Below, one piece after another: positions 23,400 to 34,008 of a stretch of DNA of 64,000 nt (position 1 is its first letter; each line of letters opens with the position of its first letter). Source of the stretch: Tuctoria greenei (taxonomy: Eukaryota; Streptophyta; Magnoliopsida; Poales; Poaceae). The DNA lies in NCBI GenBank assembly GCA_036927565.1, contig JAYESD010000009.1, forward strand, positions 169,096,929-169,160,928, given 5' to 3'. Both the position numbers and the translations under genes were made by a program. The notes under the pieces were generated by a model, which saw only the letters and a program-made list of their open reading frames with translations, did not search any database and was not told the origin of the DNA.

Positions 23400-24201
23400 T
23401 GCCTTGCTCCATCCTGATCCCTGCTCAGGAGAGACGGACGGAGTCGGAGAGACGGAGGGAGCTAGATAAAGAACGGTCTCTTTCTCAGTCACCGAAAAAG
23501 CAGAGAGAGAGAAGGGGGATCGGCAGGGCAGCTGCACAAAAGCGTTGGTTGGCTGCCGGCCGGCCCCGTTCCGTCCGAGGGTGCTTTGGATTCCCCAGAA
23601 TTCCGTTCCAAAGCTGCTGAATCTCGGGGCTCATCAGTGAACGCCTGCTGCTCCCTGCTCCTCCTCCTTCCATTCCCCTGCCTCTCGCTCCCACCGCCGC
23701 TTCGCTACAGCGACGCCAGCAAATCTCGTGGATTCCGATTCCCCAGCGCGCGCCCCGTGCCGGTGGATTCGCTCGAACGGGAGGGAGGTGTGGTTGGGTT
23801 GGGTTTGGTCGCGAGGTGTGGTTGGGTTGAGGAAGCGACGGAGGAAGGCGGAGTGGTTAGCAGTGGCTCTTGGCTTCTTGCTGCCTGCCTCTTGGCGCTC
23901 GTGTCCTGCCATTAAAGCCGGCGTCTTTGGGTTCCCTTCCCTTCCCTCTCTCTCTCCCCCAAGCCGCCTCGCTCGATTGGGTTTCAGCGCCGGTCCGGAG
24001 CTCGATTGGGGACACGGGAGTCCAAAGTCGCCACCTCTACGGCGCAGAATTCTTGCGTTCTCAGGCGCCGAATCTCGCCGCCGGAGCGGGAGGTTCGATT
24101 TAAGGTGGTTCTTCATTCTTGCCTCTTGGGCCCCCCTGGATGGGGAGGATTTGAGTGGGAGGAAGAAGATAGAGGTGCTCTGATTCGGCGTGGTATGTGC
24201 G
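23400..24201 (+). promoter_or_regulatory. Promoter and long GC-rich 5' leader of the ETO1-like gene
   Basis: Purine-rich GAGACGGACGGAG strings at 23430-23520 give way to a CT- and GC-rich stretch typical of a grass core promoter and leader. Several upstream ATG frames exist, but none shows a recognisable protein. I cannot place the transcription start. Confidence 0.45.
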
Positions 24202-27200
24202 ATGAGGAAGCTCTTCTTCTCCGAGTCGACCTGCAAGGAGACCAAGCTCCAGTGGGCGCCCCACTCATGGCTGCCGCTGGAGCGAGGGAAGCTCTCCAAG
24301 TTTTCCGGCCACGCTGGCGGTTCCTCCATGTAAGCCTTCCCCGCCTTCGCGCTGAATTTCCAGTGTAGTCTCTTGCTTGGTTTCGCTTGATGTGCTGGTT
24401 ATGTGTAGATTTCGTTGCTCAAGATTCCATCTTTTGGGTACCGATGTCGGTTTTGATGATAGGGCACAACCGGCTGATTTTCTTGTGTTTGTGATGCAGA
24501 GATTCTTTGATGAAGATGCCGGAGCCGGCAGTTCTTCCGCGCTTCAAGCCTGCAGACTACGTTGACATACTGGCTCAGATACATGAGGAGCTGGAGTCTT
24601 GCCCTCCGGACGGGAAGTCGTGCCTGTACCTGCTCCAATTCCAGGTTTTCCTAGGCCTCGGGGAGGCCAAGCTGTCGCGGAGGAGCCTCCAGTCAGCGTG
24701 GGAGAAGGCAAGCACGATACACGAGAAGCTCATCTTTGGGGCGTGGCTCAAGTATGAGAAGAAAGGGGAGGAGGCAATATCTGATCTTCTCAGCTCCTGC
24801 GGCAAGTGCTCGCAGGAGTTTAGGCTGCTGGATTTCGTGTCGCAGGTCTCCACAGAGTCGCATGACATGAGCTATGACGATGAGTCTGATGACTTTCGGG
24901 GCTCGACGGTGGTTCACTTCAGGATTAGAGATGATATGATCGCATGTGATCGCAGGAAGCTTGCGGCTTTGTCGACACCGCTGTATGCGATGCTTAATGG
25001 GGGATTTAGGGAATCATATCTTGAGGTCATTGACATGTCTGGGAATGGCATCTCCCCTATTGGTATGAGGGCAATCAGCAAGTTCAGCCTGTCGGGAAGA
25101 CTACCATACTTGTCAGCAGATGCTATTTTGGAAATGCTTGATTTTGCCAATAAATTTTGCTGCAAGGGCCTCAAGGATGCTTGTGAGCGGAAGCTTGCTT
25201 CTTTTGTCTGTACAAGGCAGGATGCTATAGAGTTCATGGAATGTGCTCTTGAGCTGGACTGTTCCATTCTTGCAGCTTCATGCTTGCAGGTGCTCTTGAA
25301 TGAACTTCCAGAATGCTTGAATGATGAACAAGTTGTAAGGATATTCTCCTCTGCAAATAAGCAGCAGAGATTGACAATGGTTGGCAATGCGTCTTTCTCC
25401 CTATATTGCCTTCTTAGCGAAGTCTCCATGAGAACCAATCCGACATCGGATGTCACTGTAAGCTTCTTGGAAAAGCTGGTGGAGTCAGCTACAGATTCTA
25501 GACAGAAGCAGATAGCATTGCATCAGCTTGCATGCACGAGGCTGCTAAGGAAAGATTATGCTGAAGCTGAGTGCCTCTTCAGTGCCGCCTTTTCTGCCGG
25601 TCATCTCTACTCAGTAGTGGGTCTGGCTAGATTGGCCGCACTGAGAAGTAATAAACATTTTGCTCTCAAGTTGCTTGACTCTGTGATGTCATCTCGGTGG
25701 CCTCTTGGATGGATGTATCAAGAAAGAGCATTGTATTTGGATGGCGATAGCAAATTGGAAAATCTGAACAAGGCTACTGAGTTGGACCCTACTCTTACTT
25801 ATCCCTATATGTTCCGAGCAGCATCTTTGATGAAAAGGCAGAGTGTTGAAGCTGCACTGATGGAGATCAACAGGATACTGGGATTCAAGCTGGTGCTGGA
25901 ATGCTTGGAACTAAGGTTCTGTTGTTATCTTGCTCTCGAAGACTATAGAGCTGCATTATGTGATGTGCAGGCAATCCTCACACTTGATCCAGATTATCGT
26001 ATGATTGGTGGCCGGGTGGCTGCGAAGCAGCTGCGTATGCTTGTGCTGGAGAATGTAGAGCAGTGGACAACTGCTGACTGCTGGATGCAGCTGTATGATC
26101 GGTGGTCATCTGTGGATGATATAGGATCCCTCTCTGTCATATATCAAATGCTGGAGTCAGATGCTGCTAAAGGAGTTTTGTACTTTAGGCAATCTTTGCT
26201 TCTTCTCAGGTAATTAAACTAATTCATTGTACAGAATAATAGTTTGATCATTCAGTACAACTGAGGAGGTCAATAATTGGCATACTAGATGCTCTTGCTA
26301 CTACACATGGTTTGCATGTCTGGCATGTCTTGCACCTACTAGTGTGATGTATCTGTATTTTGGAATGTCAAATCAATAGTTGGCTGATTAGCATGTTTGC
26401 ACATGCCTTGGAACATGGCCTTATTTTTTGGAAGCAATATCAGAGATGCTAGGATTAATATGTTTCATTGCATTTGTTCCAGATTAAATTGTCCTGAGGC
26501 TGCAATGCGTAGCTTGCAGCTTGCTCGTCAGCATGCTGCAAGCGATCATGAACGGCTTGTGTATGAAGGATGGATATTGTATGATACTGGTCACTGCGAG
26601 GAAGGACTGCAAAAAGCGGAAGCATCCATTGCTATACAGAGATCCTTTGAGGCATTCTTTCTAAAAGCATATGCCCTGGCCGATTCAAGTCTTGATCCTT
26701 CTACCTCAGCTACAGTTGTATCACTCCTAGAAGATGCATTGCGGTGTACCTCAGATAGACTCCGGAAGGGTCAGGTTTGGTTCTTTTTGACCCACATTCC
26801 CATCTCAGTTCTACTTGCTAACAAAACGCATGAAACAAAGTTCCTGTCCCGATTCTGCTATTACATGTGGCAAATGTAGAGATATTTGAGGGTTTATGAA
26901 AAATAGAAATATGGTTGCAACTCATAAAATTTGCTAAGGGGTTCTATTAAAACACTGCCTTCAAATACTATGAAGTTGAAAATTTTGTTGCCTTGTTTGT
27001 TGAGAGGTCTTAAATTCTTGATTGCTCACGTTTACATATGCATTTGTCCATATGTCAGGTGTTGATGTACTTTTGTTGGGAAATTAAGATGTCCTATTCA
27101 TTGTTGCATTTAGTATGGGAATGGCACCCTCAGTATTAAAAATGATTTTCCTGGTGTTCCTAACATGGCAACTGATCATTTGGACTGACACCCGGTAGTG

Positions 27201-28367
27201 GTTTAGTTTTCTATCTTATGGTTGGGTTTTTTGACGGAAACTCTTATGGTTGGGTGTTGAATAAGTTGGAACATCCAATAACATTTGCTACTGTAGGAGT
27301 CACCCTTCACCCCTTTCAATGTTTAATAAAAGGAAATGCATAATTTTTTGTCACTTTGGCTGCTTGAACTTAATACTGTCCTTTTTCTTTAGCATGGTAT
27401 TTTTTAGATATTTAGAAAGGGTGCCTAACTGCATCTTATCTGCAATTGTGGGACAAATTGTAGGCTCTTAACAACCTCGGGAGTGTTTATGTGGATTGTA
27501 GCAAGCTAGACCTGGCAGCTGAATGTTATATCAATGCGTTAAAGATTGGCCACACAAGAGCGCATCAAGGCCTTGCGAGGGTTCATTTCCTCAGGAACAA
27601 TAGAGCTGGTGCGTATGAAGAAATGACCAAGCTAATTGAGAAGGCCAGGAACAATGCATCAGCATATGAGAAGAGATCAGAGTACTGTGATCGGGAGCTG
27701 ACGAAAGCGGACTTGCAGATGGTCACCAAACTAGATCCTCTGCGAATCTACCCCTACAGATACCGCGCTGCTGGTAAGCACTGCGTCCTGCATGGCATAT
27801 CGAGTGTACTATAATTTTGATATGACAAAGGTAGACGTGGTATGGTTATAGACCACCAGTTTCAAAGCAGATTGAAATTTGAGATATAAAATCCTGGGTT
27901 TGGTAGTTTAGTTCTTAATAGATATAGCTCATCTGTGCCCAACTCCCAGTGGTTCATACTATAAGTAACCAACTACCACAAGTTCCTAACATGAGCTAGT
28001 AGGAAGTCAATGGGGCCTGCTGTATTATATATCCAACTTGATCAGTAGTTGTAACAACCATATTATATTTCATTCAATTCTTGAATTAGTTCATCTGTGT
28101 ATTTTCCCATGCTTCCTCCACTGACGTGGCCTGATTTGGTACTCAGTGCTGATGGACAACCACAAGGAGAAAGAGGCCATCGCAGAGCTGACGAAGGCAA
28201 TCGCCTTCAGGGCAGACCTCAACCTGCTCCACCTGCGTGCGGCCTTCCATGAGCACATCGGCGACATCTCAAGCGCCCTCAGGGACTGCCGTGCGGCCCT
28301 CTCTGTGGACCCCAACCACCAGGAGATGCTGGAGCTTCACCACCGGGTGAACAGCCAGGAACCCTGA
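24202..28367 (+). CDS. ETO1-like protein (BTB/TPR adaptor for ACC synthase turnover)
   Basis: Five exons in consistent phase encode about 886 residues: 24202-24329, 24500-26209, 26483-26774, 27464-27773, 28147-28367 (TGA). The start MRKLFFSESTCKETK with the following PHSWLPLERGKLSK resembles the N-termini of ETHYLENE OVERPRODUCER 1-like proteins. Exon 2 holds an upstream helical repeat (KSCLYLLQFQVFLGLGEAKLSRR), a BTB domain (VHFRIRDDMIACDRRKLAALSTPLYAMLNG..., about residues 165-270) and the first TPRs (ALHQLACTRLLRKDYAEAECLF). Exons 3-5 add more TPR units (AALCDVQAILTLDPDY, ALRDCRAALSVDPNH). In this family the BTB part binds CUL3 and the TPR part binds type-2 ACC synthases for ubiquitination, limiting ethylene synthesis. 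Length and architecture are those of a complete gene with no damage visible. ETO1 itself versus an EOL paralogue cannot be decided here. Confidence 0.9.
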
Positions 28368-29575
28368 TGAGGCCCATGGTGTATATACAGGAGTTCTTTC
28401 TCTCACAGTCGTTGTCAACCCATACCAGTGTATGTTCTGTACCGTGCACAGCAGATCAATGTAAGGATGAATAGAAGCCAATTAGGTCCAATTCCTCGTG
28501 TTGTTAATTAGATATATTGTTCGTCATAGTGCCCTGCCCCTTCAGTAAATCATTGTCAAGTTGTGATTAAGCCTCCTGATTATTGTACCTGCCATGTGCT
28601 CCAGCCCATGCTGCCAAAAAAGTTTTGACTATCTCGTGTGTAAATGAAATGGGAGAAAAAGTAAATGGAAGCTTTTTTTCGGTCGAACGCGCCAGCTTAC
28701 TTGCACATGCGCAGATGTGCTTTCTTGTTTGCTGATTCCTCAGATGTGTTCTTTGTTTAGTACTCTAGTAATCAGGCAGAATTAACTCCCTGTCAGTTGC
28801 TACCATGATTGGGCAAGGGAAAGCTACACCCCGGTTTTCTTCGAGCCTGATGGATATTGATTTCAGAGTGAAGACTGGAGACAGGCTTCCTGAGACTGAC
28901 TGGTCCATGAATAATCCAGGAGGTCTTTCCCCTTCTCCCCATAAATGAGCAGCATTTCTTGGTGTTCTTGTATGTGACGTTTAACTACTCTTTGACTTGA
29001 GCATCAAGGATGATGAACCCTCCACAATTTCTGTGTCACCGATGACGACATAACAGATGACCGAGCGAAAATAGAGGGATTTTTGGATCCAAACCCTTTT
29101 CCCAAATCTGAATGAAGACAGATCTCTGAAACTGGCTTCAGAGTACGTCTTTTCGTCAGTCTGCTGAACGGTCTCAACAAATACGATCGCATATCCCGTC
29201 AACAAGATCTCCAACGCGCTGCCAATCATAACTTTTAAAAGGAGAAAGTTGCGTTAATTAGGTGATTGGTGTAACCGTCGAGGCACAAATGACAAAAAGG
29301 TCTGGCCTTTTTTCAGCCACTTTCTGTTGAATCGTCCGTAGACAGATTCATGTCATGGTGTTGCAGTCGCGCTTTTTGTGGTGGATTTTCCGGGCCAATC
29401 AAGTTTCAGATGAGAGAAACATGAGCGAAAACGACGTGAACTCGGCGAATCGTTCGGTGGTGCCTGTCCGTGTCGGATACTTGGATGAGCACGTACATGA
29501 CGAGAACAGACTATAGAGAGCGAGGATAAAGATGAGCTGTTTGTGATAAGCTTGCAGCGTCTTCTTCTCCAGCAC
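28368..29575. other. 3' UTR of ETO1-like gene and intergenic sequence
   Basis: The first 150 bases are probable 3' UTR. The remainder up to the insertion of element 2 shows nothing I can name. A minus-strand open frame of 82 codons at 29229-28981 was considered and set aside. Confidence 0.55.
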
Positions 29576-29580
29576 AAAAG

Positions 29581-32500
29581 TGTAACACCCATATTTTATG
29601 TACAAAAATTCGCTCAAACCCTTGATCATTATAGCATGCATTTTTGGGTGAATTTTGATGTTCAATCGAGTAGCAAACGTTCAAATTTGAATTTGAATTC
29701 AAATCAAAAGAAAAGAAATGGAAAAAGAAAAAGAAGTAAACCCCTCCCTGGGCCGAAATTCCCTCCCCTGGCCCATTTCCCCTCCTCTCCCCGCCGCCCC
29801 AGCCGAATTCCCCCCACCTCTCTCTCTCTGCGCCGTGGACCCCGCCTGTCGGCGCCTCTCCTTTTCCCTCCTCTCTCCCGCTGCCACACGGGCCCACATG
29901 TCATCCCCGACCCCGCGTAACCGTCGCTCGCCTCCCTCCCGCGCGCAACTGCCGAACACCCCGCGCCCACTTCTCCCCCCTCCCTCGGAACCACTCTCCC
30001 GCTCCAATTTCGACCGAGCGCCACAACCGCACCCCCCCTCTCCACGCTTAAGAGGAGCCGACGCCCCATTTTCCCCTCACCCGAGCCTCCCCGGAACCCT
30101 AGACCTTCATCGCCGGTGAGTCACCTCGGCGCCCGCGTTCCCGTCGCCGCAGCCCCCTTCTCCCCTCCATTCTTGGCCTAACATGGTTGGTGCACCGCCA
30201 GGAGCGTCCCGGACATCGTAGCTCAGGGAGATCGTCGGTGCACCGCTGCTTCACCGTTCACCGTCGAGCTCCGCCGCCATTCCTCGTCGCCGACCGTCTT
30301 CCGATCGATTTCGCGCCCCGAGAACCTCCTAGGTGAGTTCCCCTACTCCCCCTCTCTCGGTTCATGTCCTTGGCGCATAGAATTGGCGTAAGAATCGCCG
30401 TTTGGGTGATTTCCGGCGAGGTCGCCGCCGGCAACCGTCGGGCGCCGCCGCGCCGCGCGCGTGCGCCTGTTAGGGGCGACGTGGACGCTTCCCTGCCGTC
30501 GGTTTCGACCGAACGGCCACGATTAGAAGGTTGTACCGGTTCTCTATTTTAAATCTCGTGCGTCCATTTTAAAATCGACGGCCCACGTTGAATCCCCTTT
30601 TCCCGCCGCCGGAATTGCACCTAGGCCCCTGGAAACTTAGTTGCTACCCCCGGAGCTTCTCTGTAATTTGAGTCTAGCCCCCAAAATTCGCAGACTAGCC
30701 CCTGGATCCCTAAAAATTGGTTTTAATCATTTAATTAAGCATTCTAACCCCTGTAATTTTGTAGAATAATGTATTTAGACCCTGTACAGTGTAGAAAACT
30801 ATTTATTTAGCCCCTGGACTTTTATTTAATTGCTGAATAGGGTTTTTAATTGTATTTAAGGTGTAGAAAATAGATAAAAATGGTAATTAAGTGTAGGAAT
30901 GTTATGAAAAATTGTTATAATCTATTTTATGCTGTGAATTAATTGTAGTGTTCAGATGAAATATATTTGGTCCATGGAATATTTATTATAAATGTTTTAA
31001 AATACATTTTTGCTATAGAAAATTTAATAAAAATGGTTTTAGGCTATAATAAAATCCCAAAATTGTAGGAAAAATATAAAATGCATACTTTGGACATGTT
31101 AAGTGATAAATACCTCGTAGGGACGCATTAGTGTAGGATTTTGTGCTTATGTGTATGTGTGATGTATTGTTTTGCGTGCCTTTACTTATTTAGCTTTATT
31201 CTATTCTTGCCATTGCTTGGGCATATATCTAGAGTCGTTCTACGACCCTAACCTTAACTTCCAAGACCAAGACTTCATCAACTCTCAAGTCTCCAACGAA
31301 GGCAAGTGCCCTTGACCATCTTGTACCTATTTTAGGGACTTAGCTAGTTGCATGCTAATTAAATTGATGTCCTACTTCATGTTTACATGCCCTGTTCCAT
31401 ATAATTCCTTGATACCTGAAATGGGTTGGGAAGTAGATAGGCTTATTCATGCTTAGCCATGCTTAGATGTTGGGATTGGAATTTCATACAAATGTTCTAT
31501 GCTCAACTTTATGGTTACTTTAATTTGGTGATGAATATACATAATGATAGTGGATAGGAATCTGGTGGGTGGTTAGTCTTGGTATGATGCATTTTGCACG
31601 AGACCCGGGATTGGGGTTTGTTACCACCGGATTCTAAGGACCGGTTTATGGAGGAAGCCACTAAGCTTTATAGTACCACCACGAGACTGAGATGGGGCAG
31701 CGTGGTCAATTAATTAGGTTTCTCCCGATGAACTGCTAGTGGTTGGATGGTGCGGGGAATGAGGCGGGTGATCTGCTCTTGGAACCGCAAGGCTCAAGAG
31801 GGGGCTCTGGGGCGGAGGGTTACTCCGAGAATCCCCAGTGGTGGAAACCTTAGAGGGCTAGCACTAGTCGGGAGTGCCTTTGTAAAGACCATGTAGTGAT
31901 CTCCGGGCCACACACCTACGGAAGTGTGAAATGTGGTTGATCACCACGGGCTACATGGAGGTTTACTCAAGTCCACCTGGCAACAGGGGATGGAATCACT
32001 GCTTGTGGGGAAAGGGTACACTCTCTGCAGAGATTTGGTAAAACTGTCATGACAGTCGTGCTCACGGACAAGAGCGGCTTGGGGCCAGTTCATAATTAGT
32101 CTATGGTTGGGAAATGATGGTTCATCATGATTCAAGTACTTTCATTATCATTAATCATGTGTGGATTATTTATTGAATTATGATATTGATAATTGAAAGC
32201 TAAGGATAGGTTCTAAGCATAGTGCTAAGCCATATTTGGACTTTCCTTGCTCTAGCCAATCATGTCATTCTCTTCCCGCACTTGCTGAGTACTTTATGTA
32301 CTCAAGCGTTTAATTCTCCTTTAGAGTATGAAGAAGAAGAAGCTGCACCGGAGGACTTCTACGTCAACCCGGAGGACTTGGTCTAGGCTGGCGACCTCAC
32401 GCGCAACGGCTGCCTGTGGAGATGAAGCCCGCTTTCCTATCTTGCTTTCTGTAGTGTTGAACTGTTTAGTGTTGTAAATATTTGTGGTGTGTATTTGTAG

Positions 32501-32647
32501 ACCTTCGGGTCGTTCCGTAAGACTATTTATGTAATCGAACATGGCAATGTAATGGTATTTCACTTTCGTCGACACATGTACGATTCAACTGATCCTGGCG
32601 TACATGTGATTAGTGTCTGTTCATCTTTACGATGACCGGGCGTGACA
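29581..32647 (+). repeat. Element 2 5' LTR (3067 bp)
   Basis: TGTAACACCC...GGGCGTGACA. Donor-like sequences CGCCG|GTGAGT (GT at 30116) and CCTAG|GTGAGT (GT at 30333) lie after a CT-rich stretch ending GGAACCCTAGACC. The second donor matches the context of the donor in element 1's LTR. The conserved acidic mini-ORF is near the end. Confidence 0.94.
32327..32386 (+). other. Conserved acidic mini-ORF in element 2 5' LTR
   Basis: Nineteen codons plus TAG (YEEEEAAPEDFYVNPEDLV) directly after a TTCTCCTTTAG acceptor-like string. It aligns without gaps with the mini-ORF in element 1 LTRs. Confidence 0.5.
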
Positions 32648-32650
32648 AAG

Positions 32651-32663
32651 TGGTATCAGAGCC
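32651..32663 (+). other. Element 2 primer binding site (tRNA-iMet type)
   Basis: TGGTATCAGAGCC, three bases after the 5' LTR; the standard plant initiator tRNA-Met primer site. Confidence 0.92.
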
Positions 32664-32862
32664 GTGTTGCCCGTAGGACGCAAGCCTAGTTAGTAATGGC
32701 CGAAAATTAAGGACTATACTATTTTCATATGAAATAGTATTTCCAAAACTTTGTGCTCTCCATCTCAACCCTTGTGCTTCTTACCTTGCTTTGCTTATTG
32801 TTTTTATTCTAACTTGATTTATTAATTATTAATCTCACTCTCTTCTTTTCAAATGTTTGTAG

Positions 32863-33630
32863 ATAGCGCGGACCAAGCAGACGGCCCGTAAGTCGACTGG
32901 GGGTCGTGTTCCTCAGCACGCCCTAGCCAGTCGCTCCGCACCTCACACACCCCGGAGGGAGACGACGCTGTTCTCCAACGGGAGTGCTGCTTCGAGGATG
33001 TGCGTCCGTCTTCGTTCTCTTCTTCGAGCTGCGGGGTACTGTGAGTAACGTGTCCGCTTAGTCTACCACACCACTAGGGTCTTTGCACCCTACACTGGTG
33101 GACTGGAGTGGACTTCTCAGCTGGCCGTCTACTACGACTCGGAGTTGCTGCACTCGCACTTCTCTCCGGCCTGGAGGAGCTCCCAGCGTGCGGCTGAGGA
33201 GGACGCCACATGGGAGGCGACCACCTACTGGAGCCATGCCCACAGGTTCCTTCTTGGGTGCACGGAGCACGCGTACACCCCTCAGCGCCCTGGTGGCACA
33301 GCCGCCTTCACTGGACGTGACGTCGAGGGACGCTTGACTCACCCCCAGTGCGAGAGGCTGGTGGACGACGTTGTGGAGTTGTCTTCGCAACTCCAGCGTT
33401 GCCAGCAGGAGCTGCAGGACAGCAGGGATCTGGTCGACCGCTACGAGCGACTTCGCCGATGCTACGCGAGGATCACTGGAGTTGATCCTAACTCTCCACA
33501 GTACGCTTCGGACGTGGAGCCTTGGGACCCGAACTCCCCGGACCGCCGCATGAACTCCCCCGAGAACTCAAGAGAAGACTCAGAAGAAGAAGACCCGGAG
33601 ATGGAGGTTGAGGAGGACTCCGACGAGTAG
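32863..33630 (+). pseudogene. Element 2 extra ORF upstream of gag with exact histone H3 1-13 tail
   Basis: The codon where a start is expected is ATA (32863-32865), directly after TTTGTAG; element 1 has ATG there. The next 13 codons (32866-32904) read ARTKQTARKSTGG, identical to the mature histone H3 N-terminus, including the K4, K9 and S10 sites. Then RVPQHALASRSAP keeps P16, L20, A21 and A25 of H3. One in-frame TAA at 33046-33048 interrupts the frame, which otherwise stays open to TAG at 33628-33630. The body matches element 1's extra ORF (VYHTT, SPAWRSS, DATWEA, YWSHAHRF, PQRPGGTAAF), followed by a helical segment (LSSQLQRCQQELQDSRDL) and an acidic tail ending EEDSDE. I know of no family for the body. 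It lies 200 bases after the primer site and 378 bases before gag, in the same orientation, so it would be in the genomic RNA. Confidence 0.85.
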
Positions 33631-34008
33631 GAGTGGACTCGTTTCCCCGCTGGACGCCTCAGGATAGTTATCCTTAGTTTGTAGGAGCGTGTAGCTACGC
33701 CCTCCCTAGTCTTGAGTTGTGTGGTTTATGTTGTTATGCTAGTAGTTTGCTTTATGTTGTGTGTGTTGGGTGCGACATGAGTTGTGGAATGCTTCGGCAT
33801 CCTGTCCACATCCATGTCTTTAGTCTTGTTTATGTGTCGTGTGAGTGGTGGAATGCTTAGGCATCTTGTCCACCTCCACACTAGTTGATTAATGAACTTG
33901 CTTTATATCTATTACCCTTGATGCATATAGTTGGGACCGTGTTACCTTAGTGTATCCTTTCTTATCTCATCTATTATTCTAAGACCTCAATGAACTTCTC
34001 TATCACAG

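Noticed and set aside
28981..29229. 82-codon minus-strand frame downstream of the ETO1-like gene
   Set aside because: Fairly protein-like composition but no motif, no splice partner found and no stop-free extension; left unannotated.
29511..30119. Several 100-135 codon frames on both strands
   Set aside because: They lie in the LTR of element 2 and recur in the second LTR at 38711-39137; low-complexity Pro/Arg/Gly products.
32863..32904. The H3-like stretch as the start of a genuine histone H3 gene or pseudogene
   Set aside because: Similarity fades by about residue 25, no histone fold follows, and a homologous non-histone ORF sits in the same position of a second retroelement.
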